Part shown: positions 44,601 to 53,687 of the stretch, in pieces
Numbering within the stretch: position 1 is the first letter of the stretch
Layout: the number at the start of each line of letters is the position of its first letter
Assembly: GCA_905215965.1 (NCBI GenBank)
Contig: CAJMSD010000001.1
Span: forward strand, 186,001-250,000
Length of the DNA stretch: 64,000 nucleotides
DNA from: an uncultured bacterium
Lineage (GTDB): Bacteria > Bacillota > Clostridia > Oscillospirales > Ruminococcaceae
Direction of reading: 5' to 3'
Translations under genes and position numbers: made by a program
Notes under the pieces: model-generated
What the model saw: only the letters and a program-made list of their open reading frames with translations
Database searches by the model: none
Told to the model about the DNA's origin: nothing

Positions 44601-47600
44601 AATACTTGATTGTTATTATCAGACGTTAACGGCACATGTCGCTCCCTACACAGGGAGCGTGGATTGAAATTCCGTAAGCGTACCCGAATAAGTATGTCCG
44701 TCGGTCGCTCCCTACACAGGGAGCGTGGATTGAAATAAGATCATCAAATATTGTGTTAAAGCCCACCGTTGTCGCTCCCTACACAGGGAGCGTGGATTGA
44801 AATCAAAAAAGCACGCATTTTTCATAATTTTTGTATACGGTCGCTCCCTACACAGGGAGCGTGGATTGAAATATTCTCCACCAACTATTAACAACAGGTT
44901 TTGTTTGGTCGCTCCCTACACAGGGAGCGTGGATTGAAATAATTGTTTCATTAAGCTTGTGACAAACCCTGCAAAGGTCGCTCCCTACACAGGGAGCGTG
45001 GATTGAAATCTCAAAATTGCACGTTGAAAAATTTTTAAGCCGTGTCGCTCCCTACACAGGGAGCGTGGATTGAAATAAGCCGTGGGTTGATAAATGGAAC
45101 GCCGTTAAAGTGTCGCTCCCTACACAGGGAGCGTGGATTGAAATTCATTGACAATTATAAAATGGGCAATGTATATTGTCGCTCCCTACACAGGGAGCGT
45201 GGATTGAAATTCCGTCAATAGTACCGCGAATAGACAAGGCGCAAAGTCGCTCCCTACACAGGGAGCGTGGATTGAAATAAAAGAAATTTAAAGTTATACT
45301 TAGTCATTTTCGTCGCTCCCTACACAGGGAGCGTGGATTGAAATTTTTTGTTGATGTATGTAACAGCGACCAGAGTAATAGTCGCTCCCTACACAGGGAG
45401 CGTGGATTGAAATTCAGAACGGAGTGCTTAAAACTGCGAGATGACGGCGTCGCTCCCTACACAGGGAGCGTGGATTGAAATATTTAGCGAAATAGCATGG
45501 TGGCTTGAACATTTGCAAGTCGCTCCCTACACAGGGAGCGTGGATTGAAATTGTTGCAGTCGGCGGCTATGCAACAGACGAGCACGTCGCTCCCTACACA
45601 GGGAGCGTGGATTGAAATGCTTCATCAATTTCACGCCATTTAATTTTATGTTGTTGTCGCTCCCTACACAGGGAGCGTGGATTGAAATATATATTTAAGG
45701 CGTTACAAACAAGAATTAAAAAGAAGTCGCTCCCTACACAGGGAGCGTGGATTGAAATTTTAGATAACAGTGTTTAAGGGGTGATAAAATGCAAGTCGCT
45801 CCCTACACAGGGAGCGTGGATTGAAATAAGCAACCGGCTGTAAATGCGCTGTTTGCTTATCGTCGCTCCCTACACAGGGAGCGTGGATTGAAATTCATAG
45901 CGTTCATCGTATAATCGGGTTACTAATGTCGCTCCCTACACAGGGAGCGTGGATTGAAATAACGCTTGCATGGAATTACTATTATCATGTTTGGCAGTCG
46001 CTCCCTACACAGGGAGCGTGGATTGAAATGGGTTCGCAGTATGCGCCTAATGTATCATCACTGTCGCTCCCTACACAGGGAGCGTGGATTGAAATCATTT
46101 ATCAACCCACGGCTTGAATAACTTTGTTGGTCGCTCCCTACACAGGGAGCGTGGATTGAAATAGCTTTTTGCACGCCGATTATATGAAGCCGAAAGAACG
46201 TCGCTCCCTACACAGGGAGCGTGGATTGAAATAATTAGCGTGCGCAACTCTGTTGTGTATTTACTGTCGCTCCCTACACAGGGAGCGTGGATTGAAATAA
46301 TTTTTGATGTTGAAAGGGCCATAGCATAACCGCGTCGCTCCCTACACAGGGAGCGTGGATTGAAATCGATAAATTGCCTGTTGTGTCTGCTGTGCTTTTG
46401 CTTGTGCCGTGTCGCTCCCTACACAGGGAGCGTGGATTGAAATCGATAAATTGCAGGAGTATAAAAGAAACGTTTGGGTCGCTCCCTACACAGGGAGCGT
46501 GGATTGAAATGATAATTCATTATCATATTATGAGTTTCTTTGCAGGTCGCTCCCTACACAGGGAGCGTGGATTGAAATTGAAACAGGGTGAGTTTCCTTT
46601 GGGCATGGACGTTGTCGCTCCCTACACAGGGAGCGTGGATTGAAATATTTGATGAACTGTTTGACGAAAAAAGCGGCGAACGTCGCTCCCTACACAGGGA
46701 GCGTGGATTGAAATCAAGCAAGGCGACACCTGCCGCGTCTTTGGCGAGGGGGTCGCTCCCTACACAGGGAGCGTGGATTGAAATCCAAAAAACTGCTGAT
46801 ACACTCAGCCGAGCTGCGTCGCTCCCTACACAGGGAGCGTGGATTGAAATAACACGGCTTAAAAATTTTTCAACGTGCAATTTTGTCGCTCCCTACACAG
46901 GGAGCGTGGATTGAAATTATTTTAGGCGCATAACGTATCAACCATATACCGGTCGCTCCCTACACAGGGAGCGTGGATTGAAATAATCAACATTCTAACC
47001 GATGAAATGTCAAGGCGTTGTCGCTCCCTACACAGGGAGCGTGGATTGAAATTGCCGATATCGTAAACAACGCCATAGCTTTCAGCGGGTCGCTCCCTAC
47101 ACAGGGAGCGTGGATTGAAATTTTTTTAATGGAAAAATACAAATTATCGCGATAAGTCGCTCCCTACACAGGGAGCGTGGATTGAAATTGGATTGCTTTT
47201 TGAGAAATATGTGAACGGTTTGACGTCGCTCCCTACACAGGGAGCGTGGATTGAAATTTGCTCTGCTTGTCAAAGAGCGCAATCCGCCTCCGTCGCTCCC
47301 TACACAGGGAGCGTGGATTGAAATACGGAAAGGATTGGCAAGCGGCATTTGAAGCTGCTGTCGCTCCCTACACAGGGAGCGTGGATTGAAATTGTAACTG
47401 TTGAAGTGTAACCTTAAAATCTGTAGGTCGCTCCCTACACAGGGAGCGTGGATTGAAATCAAGCACCTGAGTCTGCACCTTGCTGAAAAATCTGTCGCTC
47501 CCTACACAGGGAGCGTGGATTGAAATCGCTTTCGACCGCCTGTATAATGGCATTGAAAATGTCGCTCCCTACACAGGGAGCGTGGATTGAAATAGGTGTT

Positions 47601-50104
47601 CGTTTTGTCGGCGATCCTGCACAGGATTACGTCGCTCCCTACACAGGGAGCGTGGATTGAAATGTATCGCTTTTCTACGGACTGTCCAAAGATACCAAGA
47701 TGTCGCTCCCTACACAGGGAGCGTGGATTGAAATAATTTTTGAAGAAGAAACAGAGGTGCTTGAAAAGTCGCTCCCTACACAGGGAGCGTGGATTGAAAT
47801 CTGTGCGTGATGTTGCAAAAGCATTTGACTTGCCGAGTCGCTCCCTACACAGGGAGCGTGGATTGAAATGTTACGGGAATTGTGTTAGTGTTTAGGGGTG
47901 TTAGTCGCTCCCTACACAGGGAGCGTGGATTGAAATAACCTTTGAAAACGGTATCAATCACGCTTTAAATGTCGCTCCCTACACAGGGAGCGTGGATTGA
48001 AATATTTAAGTGGTTTTGAAATACCCGATTGCATAGAGTCGCTCCCTACACAGGGAGCGTGGATTGAAATAATAGCATTTCGGAGTAAGAAACTCCCTCG
48101 CTTTGTCGCTCCCTACACAGGGAGCGTGGATTGAAATGCCCTTTTTTATAAAGTTAGATATAACATACTTTTGTCGCTCCCTACACAGGGAGCGTGGATT
48201 GAAATCGCTTGATGAAATTGTGCTTGTTAGAAATAACCTTGTCGCTCCCTACACAGGGAGCGTGGATTGAAATGAATAATATTCAAAATACCGTTTCTGT
48301 AACTGTTGTCGCTCCCTACACAGGGAGCGTGGATTGAAATAGCAGAAACAATGCTTTTAACCCGTCAAAAGGCGTGCGGTCGCTCCCTACACAGGGAGCG
48401 TGGATTGAAATCGTCATAGCTTGCACCAATCTTGAAATTATCCCACGGTCGCTCCCTACACAGGGAGCGTGGATTGAAATACTTGATTGTTATTATCAGA
48501 CGTTAACGGCACATTGTCGCTCCCTACACAGGGAGCGTGGATTGAAATTGAAATTGTCCGTTTGTTTCTGTCTTGCCTGTTGGTCGCTCCCTACACAGGG
48601 AGCGTGGATTGAAATATTACGCCGCCGCCGTGCCGATTTCGTTACGGGAGTCGCTCCCTACACAGGGAGCGTGGATTGAAATCGATAAATTGCAGGAGTA
48701 TAAAAGAAACGTTTGGGGTGTCGCTCCCTACACAGGGAGCGTGGATTGAAATAAGTGCTAATGCCCTTGTTATATCTGCGGTGTAAGTCGCTCCCTACAC
48801 AGGGAGCGTGGATTGAAATATCATCATTAGCCGCATAGGTATTAAACGCACAGTCGCTCCCTACACAGGGAGCGTGGATTGAAATTATTTTAGGCGCATA
48901 ACGTATCAACCATATACCGTCGCTCCCTACACAGGGAGCGTGGATTGAAATACTTGATTGTTATTATCAGACGTTAACGGCACATTAGTCGCTCCCTACA
49001 CAGGGAGCGTGGATTGAAATTGTTGCAGTCGGCGGCTATGCAACAGACGAGCACGTGTCGCTCCCTACACAGGGAGCGTGGATTGAAATCGCTGTATAAG
49101 CTATTAACGATTGCAGAAATCAGAGTCGCTCCCTACACAGGGAGCGTGGATTGAAATATCAAAAATTGGGTAGTCTTTCAACCCTATGTCGGTCGCTCCC
49201 TACACAGGGAGCGTGGATTGAAATCCCCAAACGCCAACACGCACCGCCCGTGTAAAACGTCGCTCCCTACACAGGGAGCGTGGATTGAAATTGCGGAACG
49301 TAATCAAGGTTTATTCCAAGTTCCGTCGCTCCCTACACAGGGAGCGTGGATTGAAATATTTGCAGGTAACAGGCATTTGAATCAACCTGGCAGTCGCTCC
49401 CTACACAGGGAGCGTGGATTGAAATATAGAAAAAAATTATTTGTCCATTGATAAGCCATAGCGTCGCTCCCTACACAGGGAGCGTGGATTGAAATTACAC
49501 CATTTTGAATTATTTTTCGGTCAAGCTCTCGTCGCTCCCTACACAGGGAGCGTGGATTGAAATCTCCGCCGGCAAGAGAAAGACCGATAAACACAAGAGT
49601 CGCTCCCTACACAGGGAGCGTGGATTGAAATTTCAAGTACAATATAGAAAAGAGGTGATATACATGTCGCTCCCTACACAGGGAGCGTGGATTGAAATTA
49701 TCCACAAATAAGGCTCACCGTTGTAGCGGTCAAAGTCGCTCCCTACACAGGGAGCGTGGATTGAAATACAGCTGAGAACTTTGCAGATATCCTCCAGAAG
49801 CTTGTCGCTCCCTACATAGGGAGCGTGGATTGAAATTGTCATACTTGACATCAAGAATTATTTTATCGAGTCGCTCCCTACATAGGGAGCGTGGATTGAA
49901 ATGACCGTCAAGCATATAGGCTGTGATTTCAAGCGGTGTCGCTCCCTACATAGGGAGCGTGGATTGAAATCCGATCGGAGTTGATGATTGATGTGGTTGA
50001 TAATGTCGCTCCCTACATAGGGAGCGTGGATTGAAATGGAGAAACCTTGAAAAATGTGAAAACGGGCAGGGGTCGCTCCCTACACAGGGAGCGTGGATTG
50101 AAAT
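41700..50104 (+). CRISPR. Type I-C CRISPR array, about 124 repeats
   Basis: Repeats of 33 bp, beginning GTCGCTCCC, with stem arms GCTCCCT/AGGGAGC around ACAC and ending GTGGATTGAAAT, the I-C type 3' handle. By reading repeat starts from 41700 to 50072 I count about 124 units with spacers of about 33-39 bp (mean unit 68 bp). Repeats are essentially identical except for four near the far end (49804, 49870, 49938, 50005) in which ACACAGG is ACATAGG. The leader is at the cas2 side, so spacers near 41733 are youngest. Many spacers recur. The frames with Arg/Pro-rich repeats read through the array are not genes. Confidence 0.98.
43335..43608 (+). repeat. Tandem duplication of two repeat-spacer units
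   Basis: The spacers at 43368-43401 and 43435-43471 recur in the same order and with identical lengths at 43505-43538 and 43572-43608, as expected from recombination between repeats and not from renewed acquisition. Confidence 0.9.
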
Positions 50105-50459
50105 CTGTGATCTTAGTCTTTGCAAGAGCGATAACGTCGTTCAGTGCTTCGGCTGAAACGCCCTTTGACAGCGCGGTAAGCTTCAGCTCTGCGGCTTCTG
50201 CTCTTTCCTCGGCGGCTGCTCTTGCTTTGTCGGCTTTTCCGATAGCTGCCGCCTGTTTCTCGGCTTCCGACTGCTGCGATTCCTGCCATTTGCGGAATGC
50301 GGCAAGCTCTTCCTGCGAGGGCGTATCAGCTGCCTTGACGGGTTCGCTCTTGGCGGCGGGAGCTGCTTCGCCCTTTGCAGGATCATTTGCGTTAGGCTCT
50401 GCGCCCGGCTGTGGATCTGCATTTGGTTGAGGGTCTGTGTTCGGATTATTTCCTTCCAT
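50105..50459 (-). pseudogene. Phage scaffold-like protein (DUF4355-type), truncated at the CRISPR repeat
   Basis: The reading frame starts at 50459 (GGAGGAAAAAAC before ATG) and encodes an Asn/Pro/Gln- then Ala/Glu/Lys-rich N-terminus, TPSQEELAAFRKWQESQQ, followed by the charged coiled coil EERAEAAELKLTALSKGVS and AEALNDVIALAKTK. This is the usual appearance of phage capsid scaffold proteins of the DUF4355 type. At 50104 the frame runs into the CRISPR repeat, and only junk from repeat and spacer follows, so the C-terminal half is missing. About 118 codons of phage origin remain. Confidence 0.8.
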
Positions 50460-50553
50460 TGTTTTTTCCTCCGTGTTTTTTATTAAACAGTTTTACGCCG
50501 TGCTCAGGGCATAAAAATAGCACCTCTTTTGAGATGCTTTATTAACGGCTGCA

Positions 50554-50724
50554 TTACTTTTCGAGGACAACCGAAAATACCTCTTTGGCATTATACATGG
50601 CAATCCAAGCGTCTCCTTTTTTTATGACAACAAAGCCGTCAACAAGGTCATAATCGTCCCAATCGCCCTCGCCGATTGTGATTGAACCGGCGTTAATAAA
50701 TGAAATCTTGATTCTTTTGTACAT
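50554..50724 (-). CDS. Small hypothetical phage protein
   Basis: A 56-residue reading frame. It starts at the ATG at 50724 with AAAGGAG eight bases before it. The protein begins MYKRIKISFINAGS and contains a Gly/Asp segment (EGDWDDYDLVDGFVVIKKGD) and a C-terminal strand (AKEVFSVVLEK), suggesting a small beta-rich fold. It lies between the minor-capsid/immunity pair and the scaffold gene, the place where tailed phages often carry tiny genes. I do not recognise a family. Confidence 0.65.
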   Translation of the reverse strand: MYKRIKISFINAGSITIGEGDWDDYDLVDGFVVIKKGDAWIAMYNAKEVFSVVLEK

Positions 50725-50744
50725 ATTTTCTCCTTTCAGATATA

Positions 50745-50819
50745 ATAAAAACGCCCTGTAAAGAGCGTTTTATTTGTGTTTAATGGTATGAGAAAACCGC
50801 CTCATGAATGGGAGCGGTT
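50745..50819. terminator. Two hairpins behind the putative immunity gene
   Basis: AACCGC/GCGGTT (about 50795-50818, at the immunity stop codon) and AAAACGC/GCGTTTT (about 50749-50770). On the minus strand both are followed by T-rich stretches, so they may separate the toxin-immunity unit from the next phage genes. Confidence 0.55.
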
Positions 50820-51018
50820 AAATTTCTTCAATAGATTTAATATCGGATATCTCAATTCCAATATCATACTCGCCTACATCAAGCTCTACTTCATCTTTCC
50901 CTGAACTTGTATCAAGTTCATCTTCAAAACCTGTAATAACTCCAACAAAAATTTCATTTTCTAAAGTGGTTATTTTAACTTTCTTTTCAAAGAATTTAGT
51001 CGCTTCACGATATTTCAT
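50818..51018 (-). CDS. Candidate immunity protein for the adjacent toxin-50-like domain
   Basis: A 66-residue acidic protein beginning MKYREATKFFEKKVKITT and continuing through a beta-rich core (ENEIFVGVITGFEDELDT) to VGEYDIGIEISDIKSIEEI. The strand pattern recalls a small Sm/SH3-like barrel. The ATG at 51018 (AAGGAAGTG before it) lies just one base beyond the stop of the toxin-bearing gene (a GTG at 51027 would overlap it). Such tight placement behind a polymorphic toxin is typical of its immunity gene. Function is inferred from position only; I do not recognise the family. Confidence 0.6.
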   Translation of the reverse strand: MKYREATKFFEKKVKITTLENEIFVGVITGFEDELDTSSGKDEVELDVGEYDIGIEISDIKSIEEI

Positions 51019-51019
51019 A

Positions 51020-51706
51020 TCAATCACTTCCTTTTTTGCTCGGATAATCTGGAACTACGTGCACCCCATCTTTGCCATAATGAATTTTAAATACACTGGT
51101 TTCGACAGCCTTTCCGTTTATATCGTTTACAACAACTCCGACAATTTTATCGTTATCAATAATTGTTTCTTTGTTATCCCAACGATTATTTTTATTCAAC
51201 CTTATTCTTCCCGTACCCTTATATTTATTTACAAGGTCGACTATTTCTTTATCTGAAATTGTAACATAAGCAGGACCGTATTTGCCTTTTGCCAATAATT
51301 GAGCTTTTCTGTCTTCATACATTTTAGTTCCTTGGCGGTGAATGTTTTGCCTTTGAACAACATGTGAAGTTTTCATATTAGGTATAATTTCATTTCTTAT
51401 TTTTTTAATTTCATTTGATTTAATTATAGCACTATCCGCCTTGACTGTCAATGGGTTTTCAACTGTTTTCCTTCGATTTATCGCGTTGACTTTCGCAGAA
51501 ACAGACTTGTTATACCCCACAACAGCCGTCCTATCGGGTTTGTAGCTAAGATCGTTATCGGAGCAATACTGTTTAAGTGCGTCCTGACGCTGTTTAAGCG
51601 TAGCGGAAGCCTTTTGAAGTCCCTCTGTATCGCCTGTTTTTTCAAGCATCATGCATTCTCGCTTCGACTTTCGGACTCGCCGTTCAAGCTCTCTTTGCCC
51701 CTGCAT
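51020..51706 (-). pseudogene. 5'-truncated phage minor capsid protein with C-terminal polymorphic toxin type 50-like domain
   Basis: The 228 residues from the ATG at 51706 begin with QRELERRVRKSKRECMMLEK and LKQRQDALKQYCSDNDLSY, the end of the phage minor capsid protein 2 family. The last ~110 residues match the polymorphic toxin 50 pattern: HVVQRQNIHRQGTKMYEDRK, VNKYKGTGRI, KIVGVVVNDINGKAVETS and KIHYGKDGVHVVPDYP. Upstream of the ATG the same frame continues with phage-like codons (YPDMSRFSLPRGKNAQQYR) but is broken by TAG at 51707-51709 and TGA at 51773-51775. The structural gene is thus dead, while the toxin part could still be made. Homologues are predicted RNases; activity here is unproven. 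Confidence 0.75.
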
Positions 51707-51811
51707 CTACCTGTACTGCTGGGCGTTTTTTCCTCGTGGCAGGGAAAATCGGCTCATATCAGGATAAAAAAATCAAACCGGAAAAAAAGATTTTTATATT
51801 CTGCTTGTCAA

Positions 51812-51983
51812 ATAATTCCCTTCTCAGGGAGCGTAGATTGAAATTTGACTTTACACGCAAATGGTAGTATAATTAGTAGTATAGTCGTTTTCTTAACGGG
51901 GAACGTGGATTGAAATTATGTTATAATTAAAGCAAGAGGTGATACAATGCTGCCGCTCCCTTTTTGGGAGCGTGGATTGAATT
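51812..51983 (+). CRISPR. Decayed distal end of the CRISPR array (three degenerate repeats)
   Basis: Repeat-like units at 51812-51844, 51884-51916 and 51952-51983 keep the 3' part (GATTGAAAT or GATTGAATT) and spacing (39- and 35-bp spacers) of the main array but carry several substitutions and, in the last, a one-base loss in the loop. They show that the array once continued past the phage fragment. Confidence 0.88.
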
Positions 51984-52002
51984 AATGAGCTGATAAAAGA
52001 GA

Positions 52003-52035
52003 AAGGCTGCATAACCGTTCAGGTTATGCAGCCTT
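52003..52035 (-). terminator. Terminator between the array and the membrane-protein gene
   Basis: Perfect 14-bp stem AAGGCTGCATAACC / GGTTATGCAGCCTT with a five-base loop. On the minus strand it is followed by TCTCTTTT; it may also stop array transcription from the other side. Confidence 0.85.
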
Positions 52036-52074
52036 GTCTTCGAATATTAAAACCTTTATTTGGAAAGGCAATGT

Positions 52075-52527
52075 TTATTTTGATTTAAACAGCACCTTGA
52101 GCATAAGCGCTCCGCCTGCCGCCACAAGTCCGAACATAATGATAAAAATATATGCGCTTGTGGAACGCCATACAAGTCTTGTGTGCATCAGTACGGTGAG
52201 AAGAATAAAAATTATTCCAAGTATCGTAACTATCCAGCCGGGCAGCTTTTTATCGAACATGAACAGCATGAAAATTCCGATAATAACGGGAAGAATTATC
52301 AGCCCGTTCGGAACGCCCCACGTCCCGATTCTGTAGAAATATCCGCCGTAACCCACTGAGCTCGTGACCTGAGCGTTTTGCAGTATCATGAAAAGTCCTG
52401 CACCGAACATGAGAAGCCCAAGGAAAAAGTCGCGCAGCTCATGTTTGTCTTTGCTTTCGCCGTTCTCGATCTGCTTCAGTTCCTTGTAAAGCTTTTCAAG
52501 CTCGTCATCGTTTTTTGATTTACTCAT
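52075..52527 (-). CDS. Small membrane protein of unknown function
   Basis: A 150-residue protein with a charged cytoplasmic N-terminus (~30 residues: MSKSKNDDELEKLYKELKQI) and four hydrophobic segments (~33-50, 70-90, 95-115 and 122-143). A Gly/Tyr-rich stretch (SVGYGGYFYRIGTWG) lies between the first two. I do not recognise the family. AGGAGGGATAAAAC precedes the ATG. It stands alone between the end of the array and the divergent pdxY-like gene. Confidence 0.75.
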   Translation of the reverse strand: MSKSKNDDELEKLYKELKQIENGESKDKHELRDFFLGLLMFGAGLFMILQNAQVTSSVGYGGYFYRIGTWGVPNGLIILPVIIGIFMLFMFDKKLPGWIVTILGIIFILLTVLMHTRLVWRSTSAYIFIIMFGLVAAGGALMLKVLFKSK

Positions 52528-52631
52528 GTTTTATCCCTCCTATAAAAACGCGTGTAATACGCTTTTTATTATTATACTTGAAAACGTAAAAAGTGTCAAT
52601 AGTCTGAGTTAAAAAAGCGCAGCTGCTGCGC

Positions 52632-52660
52632 TTGACACTTTGCGATAAATGGTGTAAAAT
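52632..52660 (+). promoter_or_regulatory. Promoter of the pyridoxamine kinase gene
   Basis: TTGACA, 17-bp spacer, TAAAAT (52655-52660). The AAGCGCAG/CTGCGCTT hairpin (52614-52632) touches the first base of the -35 box; on the minus strand it resembles a terminator. Confidence 0.75.
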
Positions 52661-52695
52661 TATCTGGAAACGATGTTTTGGAAGGATTGATCGAT

Positions 52696-53529
52696 ATGAA
52701 CAGAATCGTTACTATTCAGGATATTTCCTGTTTCGGGAAATGCTCGCTTACGGCAGCGCTGCCGATAATATCGGCTATGGGGATCGAGACCGCCGTTATC
52801 CCGACCGCTGTGCTTTCTACTCACACCGGAGGCTTCACCGGATATACTTTCCGCGACCTTACCTGCGATATCCCCGATATTGCGGCACACTGGAAAAAGC
52901 TCGGACTGAAATTCGACGCAGTGTATACGGGATATCTCGGCTCGATCGAACAGGTAAAGCTGGTTTCTGATTTTATCGACGATTTTTCTGACGGCGGAAA
53001 TATCGCGGTGGTCGATCCGGTTATGGGAGACGGCGGAAAGCTCTATGCAGGCTTTAAAGAGCCTTTTGTTGCGGAAATGGCGAAGCTGTGCGCAAAGGCT
53101 GACTATATTATCCCGAATATGACCGAGGCGTCGCTGCTGCTGGGGATTCCCTATATTGAAAATTATGACGATGAATATATAAAAAACATATTGCGTGAGC
53201 TTTACAAGCTTGGCTGCAAAACTCCCGTTTTGACCGGAGTTCATTATGACAGCGAGCGTCAGGGAGCAGCCGCCTATGACAGCGAAACCGATACGTTTTA
53301 CTATTCTTTCAATAAGAATATCGAGCGTTCGGTTCACGGTACGGGAGATATCTTTGCAAGCGTGTTTACGGGAGCCGTAACACTGGGAAAAACGCTTGAA
53401 CAGTCCCTTGAGACCGCGGTTAATTTCACATACGACTGCATCGAGGCAACGCTCCCGTATATTGACGAGATGTGGTACGGAACGTGCTTTGAGAGCTGTC
53501 TCGGCAAGCTGATAGATTATGTTAGATGA
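52696..53529 (+). CDS. Pyridoxamine/pyridoxal kinase (PdxY-like)
   Basis: A 277-residue ribokinase-fold vitamer kinase. The N-terminus IVTIQDISCFGKCSLTAALP matches PdxK/PdxY. Later come STHTGGF, VYTGYLGS, VVDPVMGDGGKLY, YIIPNMTEASLLLG and the anion-hole/catalytic VHGTGDIFASVFTGA. It would phosphorylate pyridoxal or pyridoxamine for PLP salvage. The ATG at 52696 with AAGGATTG is chosen over the TTG at 52678. It is monocistronic, with a strong promoter and terminator. Confidence 0.9.
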   Translation: MNRIVTIQDISCFGKCSLTAALPIISAMGIETAVIPTAVLSTHTGGFTGYTFRDLTCDIPDIAAHWKKLGLKFDAVYTGYLGSIEQVKLVSDFIDDFSDGGNIAVVDPVMGDGGKLYAGFKEPFVAEMAKLCAKADYIIPNMTEASLLLGIPYIENYDDEYIKNILRELYKLGCKTPVLTGVHYDSERQGAAAYDSETDTFYYSFNKNIERSVHGTGDIFASVFTGAVTLGKTLEQSLETAVNFTYDCIEATLPYIDEMWYGTCFESCLGKLIDYVR

Positions 53530-53533
53530 CAAT

Positions 53534-53565
53534 AGATCCGGAAGCGGTAAGCTTTCGGATCTTTT
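53534..53565 (+). terminator. Terminator after the pyridoxamine kinase gene
   Basis: AGATCCGGAAGC-GGTAA-GCTTTCGGATCT, a 12-pair stem with one G-T pair, followed by TTT. Confidence 0.85.
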
Positions 53566-53687
53566 CATATTCCGGAAATAATTTCCTGTGATTACATCTT
53601 ACTTTACGGGCAATAATAAATAGCGAGGAAATACGGTAAGCCGTGCACCGAAAAAACGGCGCCGCACCAAGCGGCAGGAGCTTCGCT

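Larger units (their letters stand above)
50105..51811 (-). mobile_element. 1.7-kb phage structural-gene fragment inserted in the CRISPR array
   Basis: This stretch has a canonical repeat directly on its left (50072-50104) and decayed repeats of the same family on its right (51812-51983). It is a contiguous piece of a phage head region on the minus strand: C-terminal part of a minor capsid protein, two small genes and the N-terminal part of a scaffold gene. Both outer genes are cut. No integrase, transposase or terminal repeat is seen. It therefore occupies the place of one spacer. How it arrived is open: recombination between a spacer and an invading phage, or capture of a long fragment. Confidence 0.85.

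Noticed and set aside
42110..49915. Many short reading frames on both strands through the CRISPR array (Arg/Pro/Leu-rich repeating peptides)
   Set aside because: They are translations of the 33-bp repeat and spacers; the period of the peptides equals two repeat-spacer frames and no ribosome sites or domains exist.
50105..51811. An intact prophage between array and distal repeats
   Set aside because: Only 1.7 kb with four partial or tiny genes, and no integrase, replication or lysis genes; both outer genes are truncated.
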